This document shows, in pieces, positions 53,975 to 64,000 of a stretch of 64,000 bases of DNA (its first letter is position 1; every line of letters begins with the position of its first letter). Where the stretch lies: the NCBI GenBank assembly GCA_037039685.1, contig JAWNGF010000012.1, forward strand, positions 1,178,001 to 1,242,000, given 5' to 3'. Origin of the DNA: Ceratobasidium sp. AG-K (Eukaryota; Basidiomycota; Agaricomycetes; Cantharellales; Ceratobasidiaceae). Both the position numbers and the translations under genes were made by a program. The notes below the pieces were generated by a model. The model was not told the origin of the DNA. It worked only from the letters and a program-made list of their open reading frames with translations, and did no database searches.

Positions 53975-56900
53975 AATTACATTAGCCCCATACCGACTTG
54001 CTGATATTACCGTTCCAAAGATTACATTGCTCCCTTGCACCAGGGTTTCCACTTGGAATTTCAGACCGAACGATTGCACGAGCGGTGGAGTACCTTAATC
54101 GAATCGAATACACAGGTCCTGTATCCATCAGCTGCGATGACACTCAGCTCTTAAGTCGGTTCTCTCCACACTACGACAATACAACAAAGAAATGGATTCT
54201 ACTAGGTGGTGTACACGGCCCAATCGAGCTTGAAGCAGATGAAGAGGACGTTGAAGAGAAGATACTCAACGCTGTGAAAAGCAACGAAAAAGCGACAAAG
54301 GCAAGCCTTGTAGGGCACAATGCAGCTAAACACCCGATTGACTGACAAACCTTTCACCCCCAGTGCCGTCTCTGGTGCCTCCAGGTGCCGATACCTGGAA
54401 TACCCGTTTTCATTCTTGCAGCAATGGTGATTGGTTCTAGTCTAAGAGCTGAGGACTTACTGGTGCTACACAGGACGCTAATCGACGGTCTTTTGGAGTC
54501 TGGTATCTGTGTAGTCTCCTACTCGTGTGATGGCTCGGCAACCGAGCGCAAACTTGTTACTGGGTTTCTAAAGAGCGCTGCTGATTCCGAAACAACACTC
54601 ATCCCTAACCCCGAGCCTGGCTTTGCACCCATCCCAATCGTTATTTATCGATTTGGGGCAACTTTGAAACCAGTTGTGACTGCGCAGGACTGCAAGCATG
54701 CAATCAAAGGCGCTCGGAACACAGCATATAGTGGCACACATAGCATGACTATTGGAAACTATGTGGTCCATTATCTACAGATCTTGATGTTGGCTTCTCA
54801 TCCTCGTAGTCCACTGTTCCAGCGGGATGTTTTGAAGGTTGATCGACAGGATGACCGTGCCGCATTGCGCTTATTTTCCTCGGCATTTATCAAACATGCA
54901 GTAAATGTTGCTTGTGAGCAAGAGTCTGGTACTTCGTTTAAGCTCCCGCCCTCGAACGCGGATTTACCCCTACCTGAGAGTGTACTGAAAAATAGCTTGA
55001 CTGGTCTTATCGCCTTCTTGTTTGTGTTCGGCGACGGCTTTGATGCATTGCAGAATTGCTCGCTTCCAATATACGAGCGTATTGTAATGGTATTTCGGCT
55101 CAAGTTCTTTCTTGAGATCTGGAAATCAAGTTTGGCTACGCTCGGCTACCCTGAAGCACAACACTTCGTCACCCGAGACTTGTATCTCATTGTCAACAAC
55201 CTAGTCCACAGCTTTGTAAGCTTAATTATGATCTATCGCGACACACTTGACCATCCCAACTATCCGCTTTGCATGTGGCTACATTCAACGGAGGGCTCTG
55301 AGCATACCTTTGGCGAAGCACGGAAAATCAAGCCAGACTTTACTTACTCCGATTTCGTCTCAATGGTTCCAAAGCTGGAGGTGACTTCGATCTCAGCAGT
55401 TGCTTCAGCCGACCTCGATAATAACTTAAAGGCTTGTGCGGCTGGCTACCACCACTCGCTCTACTCAGTTCTGGGCATTGATTCCAACGCTGTTTCCACT
55501 TTTCCACCCAACAGCTTAATCCACCGTGCCGTTGAGACTGCCCATCATGAAGCTAAATCCATTTTCTCGCGCTGTGGGATCCCCGTCACTCCGGCTCTTT
55601 ATTCACAGCCCACGCTAATCAGTACTAGCACGACCACGACGAATAAGCCCAGCAAATCGTTTGTTGCTCCGGCCATCAATGACTGGTTCAACAAAGAGGA
55701 ATGCGAACTTAACAACGGGACTTGGGTAGAAGATGACATAGCCTGTGATTCGAACGACGAGTTTCCACAACAAACAGCGATAGTCGAAGGATTGCTCTCC
55801 GAGTCTGAAAGTCGAGGGTGTGCTCCAAAGGATCTGGAGGGACTTATTGCCGCATATACGGCCGCTGGAATCACTCTCGAAGTGGAGGAGCAACTCGCAC
55901 TGTAAGTTTATTCACGTTATTCAACTACTTACCAAGTTCTAACTGTATGTATTATGTACTTTGTGCATCGCTGTTTAACCATCTGACTGGGTACAGCGAT
56001 GGCTTGCCTGATCGAGATGAACTGGAAGATCAGACTCAAATTCGACGAAACCTATTCAGCGTGTTTCCCCCGCTCGGACTTCCGTGAGTAGTCTTAGCGG
56101 ATCAGGTGGACTATCAGTCTCTTGCTGGCTCTGGCTCCAGTGGCGACTTCGAGCTCGATCGGCTGGTCAACATTCGTGAACATAATGAGACATATATGTC
56201 GAAGAAGTCCGTTCGGGTTGGCAACCTCAAGCCCGAGCATTCACCTCTGAGTCAAACGGTCGGGGATAGCGATATCGATCCTAGCTCTATCTCATCGCCG
56301 CACGAGGCGCGCTCCGTTCTCGTCAAGAAGATCCATGCTACCTTGAAGGGCATGGATGATGCTGGAGTAACTACTACTGGCTCGTCAAGAATCAGTCGGA
56401 TCGAAGGGAGGTTTGAAACGACGCAATCAGGAAATGCAGCGAATGCAAGTGCAGCTGCTAAGCAAAGGAGCTCCCAGGTATGCCGCTTAAAAATACTAAG
56501 GGAAAACCCATACTAACTTCCGTATAGTTGCTTGCCGCACGTGTGAAAGCATTTCGCACCTCAAGTCCCAGTATCAAATGCTCGCACTTGCTGGAAAGTG
56601 CTGCAGTCACGGTTCTCTCCCCGATACAAGTGGGTTCATACGTTTTTGTACTCGTTGAAGGAAAACTGTGGTTCGGCGAAGGTCAGTGAAGCTCAAACCG
56701 TTGAAAATCATGACTGAATCGGATATTTCTCTAGTTTATACGATGTACTCGAAAGGGGCTGGCAAGGGAGGAAAGCATTGCTGGGTGAATAAACAGACCA
56801 ACATCGCTTCACTATCTTACGTGGGAGTAAAGCTCTGGGAAAACTGGTTGGGCAGAGACTTCTGAGCGATAGCGAAGAACACAGTGCAGCACTGGGCGCA

Positions 56901-57509
56901 CCGGTTTGCACACATCCCGCCTCAACGCGTCCTTCATGTTGCTGCGGCGAACGAGACGCTGGAGAAGCTTACCGACGAGCGTATACAAATATCGAAGACT
57001 CTACATAGCATTTGGACCTTGATTTCTAACGACTTGCCCCAAATTGAGGCTGTTGTGGCGAGCTTGCTACGAAGGTCGAAGCACGCCGACGACGCCGACG
57101 AAGCAGTGTAATTAGAGAGCCTTTTGCTTTCCCGACTCATATGCATACTGTTCTGCCAAAATAGATGTCGCATTTGCATCCCTACGTGTACAGGACTCAA
57201 CGAGCGGATGGAGGAAAAAAATAAAAATAAATAAATAATAAGATATAAAAATAAAGCTCTGATGCAGGGCCGGGCCAAAATACGTCGCGTTCCGAGGTGA
57301 CACGCAATGCCGGGCCAATCCGTGGAGGTCCACAACCGGCGAAATTTCGAGTTTTCAGTATCTTACCTCAGGCTAGTTATCGGGGTCCTGTCACTCCTAA
57401 AGATAATCTTCAGCGCATCAGTCACTGAAAGCGGACACGTCTAGCGCCTTAAGTCATGAGTTCTCAGTGCCGATACGACTAGGATTCAGCGCGATTAGGC
57501 TCCACAGTG

Positions 57510-57933
57510 TTACGCCCGGTCAGTTTAGGATATCGACTACATAATGTTTTGTGAAATTGGCCAAAATGTCACAAGAAGTCGAGCCTTCCACCCCTGGAAG
57601 CTCCTTTCTTCTGTCATGTACCGCCTTTCTGGGGTCACACCAGGCGAATAAACTTCTACTGACGTTCCGGCTCGTCCGGTTGATAATTATCAGGCTTACA
57701 TGACAGGAAAACAGCCTGGCTCCATGCTGATAAATGTAAGAGTACAGAAGCTGAGCAAGTGACAACCGTTGCACGGCGGAAAATCTACTTGCCAACCCTG
57801 GATGGAGTGCACGTGAACTCGGGTGCATCGCCTCGAGACTATGGGATCAACGCGCGCTTATACTGTACTTGAGATATTCAAATTCAACATTTTCCCGCCA
57901 CGAGCGAGCAAAATCAATCATCTGTTCAGGAAA
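57510..57933. promoter_or_regulatory. Upstream region of the patatin-NB-ARC-TPR gene
   Basis: 424 bp between the CACTG element edge and the start codon. No clear TATA box and no other gene. The promoter must lie here or within the adjoining mobile element. Confidence 0.35.
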
Positions 57934-60900
57934 ATGCCCGGAAATGAGAAAGAAGAGCAAGGTATCAATATTTTGTGTCTAGGTGGGGGTTCAACTATGC
58001 CGCTTCCGGGACCGCACTGACACACTCATAAGATGGGGGTGGCATCCGAGCTCTATCGTCTCTTCTCATGATCTCCGAATTGATGATACGAGTGCAGCGT
58101 ATTAACGGACTGGATGAGCCACCAGACCCGTGGGAGCACTTTGACGTTATTGCTGGGACAGGAACAGGAGGGTAAGTCGAGCTCGCACTTACGGGCGATT
58201 TGTTCGTAAACGGCTAATGATTTGCCATTGTTAGCGTCACGGCGTGCATGCTGGGACGACTCAAAATGCCAATTCAACAGGCAATCAAATCGTATACCCG
58301 TCTCGTAAAGGATACATTTTCCGAACGAAAGCTATTCGGGACGAGTACGTTCAAGACCGCCGTCCTCAAAGATGCAATACAGACAATTGTGCGAGAATCC
58401 GGAAGGCCCGAGAATGAACCAATGGTGGACTCCGATAGGGACAATTGCAAGATGTAGGTCCCGCGTAACACATACGAGACGATCAATTTTGAACGTAACC
58501 CTTGGCCCACAGAATGGTCTTTGCAATGACTAAGCACAACCTGAACGCTAGGATTCCGACCATATTTCGGTCTTACCGAGGGCAAGCCAATCAAGCGCCT
58601 GAATGCGCCATCTGGGAAGCTCTCTGCGCGACCATGGCGCATCCGGACATGTTCAAGAGCATTAAAATAGGGGGCGAAGTCAAGGAGGTCTTTGTGGAAG
58701 GCGGAATAGGGTGTAATAACCCTCTTGCCCATGTGCTGACCGAAGTGAGGGCCATGTACCCAGGGAAACATGTGGCATCAATCGTCAGCATTGGAGCGGG
58801 GCATACTCGGACGATCCAACTTCCCAAATCGACCTGGTTACAGAAGATTCTACCTACAAGCATCGTGGTTGCAATGAAAGGCATATCAGAAGATTGCGAA
58901 CGCGTTGCGGAGGATATGGCTATTCGTTTTGAGAAGACCAAGGGAGTATACTATCGGTTCAATGTTGATCAAGGACTTCAAAGCGTCAAACTCGACGAAT
59001 TGGAGCGATTGAACGAGGTCGCGACGCATACACGCACCTATATGAAGGAAGCTATCGTGACCGGACGCATGGATCAGGCGGCACAGGCAATTACGGATCG
59101 ACATTTGACAGTTCCATGTGTAAAGATTGGTAAATGTTTCGTCAACTTTCAAGGTTGCACCAGTCCTCAAAGTGTACGCTCAGATGGACAGATCCAACCC
59201 GACCCCTTGCGACTATTCACGGTCAAGCGTTGCCCCGCTCCGACACCGGTTTTCACAGGTCGGAAGGACAAGTTGCAACAGATCGAAATGTGTATACTCA
59301 GCGACGAGAAAGAACGCCGGGTGTGTGTGGTCTACGGGCTTGGCGGGGCGGGGAAAACCCAAGTAGTGTTGAAAGCCGTGGAGCGTACGCGCGAAAGGTG
59401 GACAACGTTGCTTTATGTGGACGCGAGCTCTCAGGAATCAATTGAAGAAACTTTGACCGCCTTTGCGATTGCAAACTCAATTGGCACGACACACACAGAT
59501 GCAATCGACTGGCTAGAGTCACGCTGCGAGCAGTGGCTGCTGATATTCGATAATGCAGATATGCCTACACTGAATCTTCGGCAATACTTCCCAGGTTGCC
59601 ATCACGGAAGTATTGTTGTTACGTCTCGGTTACAGGACATGGCCTTGATCAGCCAGGGCCCTGGAGCTGACTGCAATATATCGAGCATGAACCCTCAAGA
59701 CGCATTTGATCTCTTAGTCAAAACGGCACGTATAGAAACTTATCCCTGGGAGCCTAAAGAGCTAGAAGAGGCGAATTACCTATTGAATGTGAGTGCGTTA
59801 TACAATATATGTTTGATTTCTCATCTAGGAAATCTCCAGGATCTTGGACACCTTGCTCTAGCGATTGTACAAGCTGGCGCCTACATCCGTCAAACTGCTA
59901 CCACCATCTCAAAGTATCGACAACTCTTTCTTAAAAAGCGACAGGCTACCCTCGAGGAGTACAATACACTACTGGTTAAAGTCGACGAATATCACAAAAC
60001 CGTATACACTACCTGGAGGTTCTGCTACGAGTTAATTTGCAAGCGACCACATGCGCCAAATATGCTCTGGCTAATTGCCCTCCTCCATTTTGATGGTATC
60101 ACTGAAGCCATTTTCCGCCGAGCTGCCAATAGCATGACCCGTAACCCAACATTGCCCCTGTCCGAACTTGAAACCGAAGCACTGCATATTGTAAAGAAGT
60201 TCTTAGAAAGTTTTCTAGACTCAGACGGTCAGTGGGAGAGTCTTAAATTTTTGCGGGTCATGAAAGATATCTCGTCGTACTCCTTAATCGAGCTCGACAA
60301 AATCAACCAGACATACCGAATTCATGTTCTAGTCCAAGACTGGGCACGCAATACTATTCCCTATTCGGCAAATCTTGCTCTTGAGTGTGCAAATACGCTG
60401 CTATCTTTGGCCATTGACCATGACCAAAGCTCTGATGCGCTTGCATTCAAACGAAGTATAGGGCTGCACGTCGGGGATGTACTTTCTAGGCCACGCAACA
60501 CCAGTAGCGTCTCTTCCTATTCTGTCTATTTTGCAATGGTGTACGATGCAAGAGGGGAAACCAGAAAATCAGTGGACCTATGGGCACAAGCGTTGAGCAG
60601 GCATGAGGAACTTCTGGGTACCGATGATTCAAGCACGCTAGATTGTATGTTCCAGCTAGCTTCGGCATTCCACCGCCAAGCTCGATGGGAAGAGGCAGAG
60701 AAGTTGCAAACCCGGGTGGTGAACACTCGGAAGCGTTTGCTTGGCACGAAACACCGAGATACGCTGCGCTCCATGCACAAACTTGCATCAACTTACCAGG
60801 ATCAAGGTCGATGGACTGAAGCGAGGTCTTTGCAGACGGATGTTGTGGAGTTGCAGAGACAATCGCTTGGTTCTGAACATCTGGACACCTTGAGCTCCAT

Positions 60901-61823
60901 GCATAAGCTCGGCTCAATATCTCATGACCTGGGAAACTGGCAGGATGCGGCCGCTCTGGCGACGCTGGTTATGAATTCACGGATACGATTGCTAGGTGAT
61001 GACCATCCCGATACCCTGGCGACCATAAGTAACCTTGCAGTGGCATACCAGTGTCTGAATCGATTTGACGAGGCGGAAAAGTTACAAACCAAAGTTATGA
61101 GGGCGCGTGATCGACTGTTTGGTCCAAAACACCCACACACCCTCCTCATAATGCACAATCTTGCGCTAACCTATCACGGTCAACACCGATACAATGAAGC
61201 GGCAAGGCTTGAGATAGAGGTATTAGATATATGGAAACACTCGCTCAGCACCAAACACCCCACATACTTGATGGCTGTTGGTGCTCTTGCGATGGTCTAT
61301 CAGAAGCTTGATCAGCAGGAAGAAGCGGAAATTCTGCAGGCCCAAGCCGTGGATGGATGGAAAGAACTGGCTGGAGATGAAGATCCACGGACATTGACCG
61401 CTATCAATAATCTTGCCATGACTTATCGCAGTTGTCGGCGGTTCGCTGACGCGGAAAGGTTACAGCTGGGGGTTGTACAAACTCTGAGGAGAGTGCTCGG
61501 CGACCAGCATCCTGACACCCTCATTACAATAGGCAACCTTGCTTTGATTTTCCAGGATCAATCTCAATACGAAAACGCCGAGAAGTTACAATTTGAGGCT
61601 GTACGTGGATGGCAACAACGGCATGGCAGGAATCACCCCCGCACTCTGGCTGCTGTAAGCCACCTTGTATGCACGTATCGACTCCAAGGGCGGGGCAAAG
61701 AGTCAAAAAAAATCCTAAACCAAACGGACTTTTTGTCTGATCAGCTAGGTAAGTATCACAATTGGTGCGGATTCATTCTTATACCCAGGTATTCATCACA
61801 GTGTAGGGTGGTATACTGAGTGA
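57934..61823 (+). CDS. Patatin-NB-ARC-TPR STAND protein with a degenerate patatin active site
   Basis: Six-exon model: 57934-57982, 58033-58171, 58235-58453, 58513-59788, 59840-61748 and 61789-61823; introns are GT-AG (50, 63, 59, 51 and 40 nt) and phases agree, giving 1208 residues. The patatin domain has the oxyanion DGGGIR (residues about 17-22). The nucleophile elbow reads GTGTGG instead of GTSTGG, and the dyad Asp loop reads EGGIG instead of DGG/DGA, so phospholipase activity is unlikely. NB-ARC has P-loop GLGGAGKTQ, kinase-2 LLIFDNAD, VVTSR and a GLPLA-like LALAIVQAGAYI. About ten kinesin-light-chain-type TPRs of 42 residues (ALxYxxxGRxxEAExLQ pattern) follow. In fungi such proteins are NLR-like sensors in heterokaryon incompatibility and innate defence. 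The frame is intact. Confidence 0.87.
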
Positions 61824-62294
61824 TCATGAGCCTTTCCCGCGCGATTTGGAGAGAGAAATCCACCCGCCAGACACTCTTACTTCATGTGCACATACTTCAC
61901 TTGATTGCTTTCAAGATGCGCAATTCACATTCATTCTCCTACGCGATTTAAAACTATCTGCGCCTGTTTTGGGTCCAGGGGCTGGGAAGAAAAGCTAATA
62001 CCCATAATTGCAATGCTACATTATGAACGTTCTACTGGTAATGCATCGATCTCATAAGTGGCCAGTAGAGAAAATGTATTGTCAGCTTCGGCCACCGATA
62101 GCTATACTGCAGAACCGCCATTGATTGGCATTTATCTGGGTATATACGTAGCACCATTAAAGTTTCAAGTGTTTTGACACAGGGGGGTTGAGCTGATTTG
62201 TGGCTCCTAAGGCCTATGATGATAATTCCTTTCTTCGAGTGCTCGTGTTTGTTTACACGGATAGATTATATACAAGTCGCAGGTAAGCAATTTC
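61824..62294. other. Intergenic region between convergent genes
   Basis: 471 bp between the stop of the patatin gene and the stop of the reductase gene on the other strand. I see no gene, repeat or RNA here; both 3' UTRs should fall in it. Confidence 0.5.
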
Positions 62295-62981
62295 CTAGTA
62301 AACATAGGGAACAATTCTCCACGGCACGATCCGTTTGTAAGTCTCACAGTCCTTACCATACCTGAAATAAGTTTAGTCTAAACCTAGTTCGACTCACGGA
62401 GAGATATACTTACTTTTTCGCGCACGCTTGGTCGTCTCGTCTCTGTCGGTGAATCAACAAAACCAGGAAGAATACGGAGTAGAAGTAGGTAATCGGCGCT
62501 GCAAAGCCAGTTGGTAGGGACCACAAAGCAGCCATAACCCAGTTGCCCCTAAATTAAATCGTAGGGTTAACCGCGGTCTAGTCACGGAAACACGTTAAAA
62601 GCAGCTTACAAATAATTAGGATGCTGGCACAATCCCCACCACCCACTTATCAACAACCTGGTCCCACGTTCGGTCTTGAACAAAGTCAGATCTACAGACA
62701 AGTCAGCCTCCAAACTCCAACCCTTCAATAAGCTACACACTCTTTGGGTTCTTTCCGTTTCTGAAATCGTTTTTCTCATTGTTGCTGCCCCTGAAGATCC
62801 AGTACCCAAGCGCGTGTACAGCAAAGACCACGCCCGTCCAGAACGGACCAAGCTCAATATGATTGAATGCGAGGTACCGTGCCTGGAGGGAGTATGTTAG
62901 GGGTACCCAGGCGATACTACCAATAGACAGCATGAGCCCAAATCCATCCGAGGTGATGTCCATCGTAGTGAGGACAGCTTG
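62295..62981 (-). CDS. ERG24: Delta(14)-sterol reductase, C-terminal exons (gene interrupted upstream)
   Basis: Exons 62981-62741, 62691-62610, 62548-62414 and 62361-62295 join in phase to 174 residues ending RIVPYVY. Motifs of the sterol C14-reductase/lamin-B-receptor family are TMDITSDGFGLML, PLTYSLQARYLAF, GYWIFRGSNNEKN, SGWWGLCQHPNYL and LLIHRQRRDDQAC. The enzyme reduces the C14 double bond in ergosterol synthesis in the ER membrane with NADPH; the visible part carries the last membrane segments and the cofactor-binding C-terminus. Introns are 49, 61 and 52 nt. The preceding intron (from 62982) has a good branch site (TACTAAC), but 50 bp upstream the sequence turns into a transposon end, and no N-terminal exons are found in the window. 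Confidence 0.87.
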
Positions 62982-63032
62982 CTGAACGACAAGTTAGTAC
63001 TGGACAAAAAATAGGACAATAGCAGTAACTAC

Positions 63033-63265
63033 CACTGTGGACCCCAGACTTCCGGATCGTCCAGGGGCGACCCTCGGATCGTCCAAAAATCCGGGGGAAA
63101 AGTCCGCAGATGTCTGTCGACGGACCCCCGGATTCGATATCCGGAACCTCGGACGGCCCGAATCGCCACCGGGTCCCCGACCTTTCTTCCGGACGTGCAG
63201 GTTACCCTCGGATGGGTTTGCTGGTGGTCGGTCGGCCACCCTCGGACTGTTCGGAAGTTTTAGGG
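63033..63265 (-). mobile_element. Terminal and subterminal repeats of a CACTG-ended transposon inside the ERG24 intron
   Basis: The end CACTGTGGACCCC is followed by a GC-rich array of short related units (ACCCTCGGATCGTCC, CCCCGGATT, ACCTCGGACGG, ACCCTCGGATGGG, ACCCTCGGACTG). Dense subterminal repeats of 10-15 bp are typical of CACTA/Plavaka elements. The other end lies outside the window, so no duplication can be checked. Confidence 0.6.
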
Positions 63266-63411
63266 GGGTGTATCGAGTGGAGTGTACACTAGTTCTATTA
63301 GTGATTGTAAATGTAATTACATCTTTTCTAGTCCTAGGGGGTGTCGTATTAGCTGACTGGGACCGCATGATACGCTCGAATAAGTGCGACAAGTATTCAC
63401 ATACCTTGTAT

Positions 63412-64000
63412 TTACTCAGCGCCCGAGCTTCGATCGATAATCCACCACTTGTTGCCGTCGCGAATGCGCCCAATAGCACATTTGATGTTGTCTGCGTCGA
63501 CGACTTCTCCACTTGAAAGCTGACCTTCGTAAGAAACTACAGTGTACTCGTACGAAGTATTGACTTCGGTTCGGGCCTCCAGAATCAACGCCAGCAAAAG
63601 AGTCTGAACGTAGTTGCTGGGGTTGATGGCGGAGTTGGGTGGAATGGGAAGTGCGAAGAGGTGCTGAAGTTGTCCATAAAAGGACTGTAGAATAAAGTCG
63701 GGGGGTGCATTCGGAATACGGGCAAGTCGATCAACCTCGAGCTTGTACTGTTTTATTTTAGAATTGGCTGATTATTCAAGTTGAAAATAAGAATCTTACC
63801 CGAACAAAAGATGCATCGCGCCCGTCCTCTCGTAGCTTATGGTACCCGCGTGCGTGGATCAAATCGCCTCCATTGATGATGCGCATTCGTCCCCATTGCA
63901 TAACAGACGCTGGAACGTACGCCTTGGCTGCTGGAAAGGCGATTTCGTACGCCGTTACTAGGTATTTGGTGATTTTTCAACGCAGCGGCTCTGTTACCGT
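63412..64000 (-). CDS. C-terminal part of a transposon-type protein, runs off the window
   Basis: Two exons, 64000-63800 and 63747-63412, with a GT-AG intron of 52 nt. It contains WGRMRIINGGDLIHARG, GRDASFVR, then SFYGQLQHLFALPIPP and CAIGRIRDGNKWWIIDRSS, ending at a TAA. I recall this C-terminal arrangement (RMRI-GGD, DASFVRY, YGQLQ, GRI-W-IIDRS) from many Agaricomycete transposon proteins but cannot name the family. Its direction, ending about 380 bp before the CACTG terminus, suggests it belongs to that transposon. Confidence 0.6.

Larger units (their letters stand above)
46404..56865 (+). pseudogene. RNase-H-fold transposase-like gene, interrupted by a foldback element and a Copia element
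   Basis: The 5' part (46404-46844) has Cys/His-rich sequence (HLVCKNMIWMC ... CHVKSC). After the foldback element comes another Cys/His cluster (CSSHCKREC ... ICNCCADLLDLC, near 47366-47460). The Copia element splits the gene at 47922/53975. The 3' half is nearly intact: exon to 54300, GC-AG intron 54301-54363, exon 54364-55901, intron 55902-55996, exon 55997-56477, intron 56478-56527, exon 56528-56681, intron 56682-56734, last exon to 56865. Motifs are SISCDDTQ (near 54128), YSCDGSATE (near 54522), DCKHAIKGARN (near 54687) and TEGSEHTFGEAR (near 55290). This order resembles P-element/THAP9-like and related fungal transposases. One TGA at 56085-56087 interrupts the frame. Confidence 0.62.
43406..57390 (+). 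mobile_element. DNA transposon with Ulp1 protease and RNase-H-fold transposase genes
   Basis: Imperfect terminal inverted repeats of about 35 bp start CAGGACCC and end AGGTAAGATACTG at both ends. TCACTC is duplicated at 43400-43405 and 57391-57396. Subterminal GCCGGGCCA-type motifs occur four times near the left end (43440-43580) and twice near the right end (57267-57326). Without the nested Copia element it is about 7.9 kb. It carries two genes in the same direction. I cannot assign a superfamily; the 6-bp duplication and the combination with Ulp1 are the useful clues. Confidence 0.7.
43233..57509. mobile_element. Small CACTG-ended DNA element, split by a large transposon
   Basis: The left part (43233-43405) begins CACTGTGGGGTCTCAGG; the right part (57397-57509) ends, read inverted, CACTGTGGAGCCTAATC. 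Both arms carry GCGCTGAA and CCGCTTTCAGTGA in matching inverted positions. Joining the arms gives an element of about 286 bp with no coding capacity, like a non-autonomous CACTA/Plavaka-type element. No clean 2-3 bp duplication is visible at the outer edges, so the limits are tentative. Confidence 0.5.

Noticed and set aside
56083..56105. A 22-nt GT-AG intron in the transposase-like gene
   Set aside because: The frame is the same on both sides and only one TGA intervenes, so a single nonsense change explains it better.
62994..63512. A 172-codon minus-strand ORF and a 159-codon plus-strand ORF over the GC-rich repeats
   Set aside because: Both run through the transposon terminal repeats and into an intron; composition follows the repeats and no family is recognisable.
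1..64000. tRNA, rRNA or other structured RNA genes
   Set aside because: I saw none; the only tRNA-like sequence is the Copia PBS, which is complementary to tRNA-iMet and is not a gene.

Overview
The window is eukaryotic and fungal. It has short spliceosomal introns (about 49-89 nt) with CTGAC/CTAAC-type branch sites, chromodomain Ty3/Gypsy and Ty1/Copia retrotransposons, two STAND/NLR-type proteins (NACHT-WD40 and patatin-NB-ARC-TPR) and a sterol C14-reductase gene. The gene set and exon style fit an Agaricomycete; Rhizoctonia/Ceratobasidiaceae is my best guess from recalled relatives, not from a search.

1-36.9 kb is a nest of Gypsy chromovirus copies. At the left edge, 3' pieces of two elements overlap (1-2093). 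Element B (minus, decayed) runs from its 3' LTR at 2094-2647 to its gag start at 16778. It is split by young element C (4694-11925, minus, TSD TTGTC, LTRs with one difference). Element D (minus, decayed) occupies 16786-22066, and a 485-bp solo LTR (16934-17418, TSD TGACC) sits inside its 3' LTR. Element E (22067-29290, plus, LTRs with two differences) is nearly intact but has no matching TSD. It abuts F (29291-35205, plus), which lacks its 5' end and is full of CGA-to-TGA type stops. A 5' LTR with leader (35206-35787) and another accessory-ORF copy (35788-36871, minus) follow. The informative copies share a layout: gag, pol in the -1 frame, then an extra ORF ('ORF3') that starts inside the pol frame. 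PBS sequences next to two different LTR families are perfect complements of the predicted 5' end of their own transcripts, which is Tf1-like self-priming.

36.9-41 kb holds a five-exon NACHT-WD40 gene (minus). Its WD40 array is cut after three full and one partial repeat, and the reading frame continues into retroelement sequence. 41-43.2 kb has no convincing gene.

43.2-57.5 kb is a second nest. A small CACTG-ended element (43233-57509) contains a DNA transposon of about 7.9 kb (43406-57390, TSD TCACTC). That transposon carries an Ulp1-type protease gene and an RNase-H-fold transposase-like gene. It is itself split by a 247-bp foldback element and by a 6.05-kb Copia element (47923-53974, TSD AATTA, PBS complementary to the anticodon region of initiator tRNA-Met).

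57.9-61.8 kb is a six-exon patatin-NB-ARC-TPR gene (plus) whose patatin Ser and Asp are both replaced. 62.3-63.0 kb holds the last four exons of an ERG24-type reductase (minus). A CACTG-ended transposon with a subterminal repeat array and a transposon-type C-terminal CDS begins inside its intron at 63033 and runs off the window. The recurring theme is mobile-element insertion beside and inside NLR-type and metabolic genes, with decay dominated by CpG transitions.
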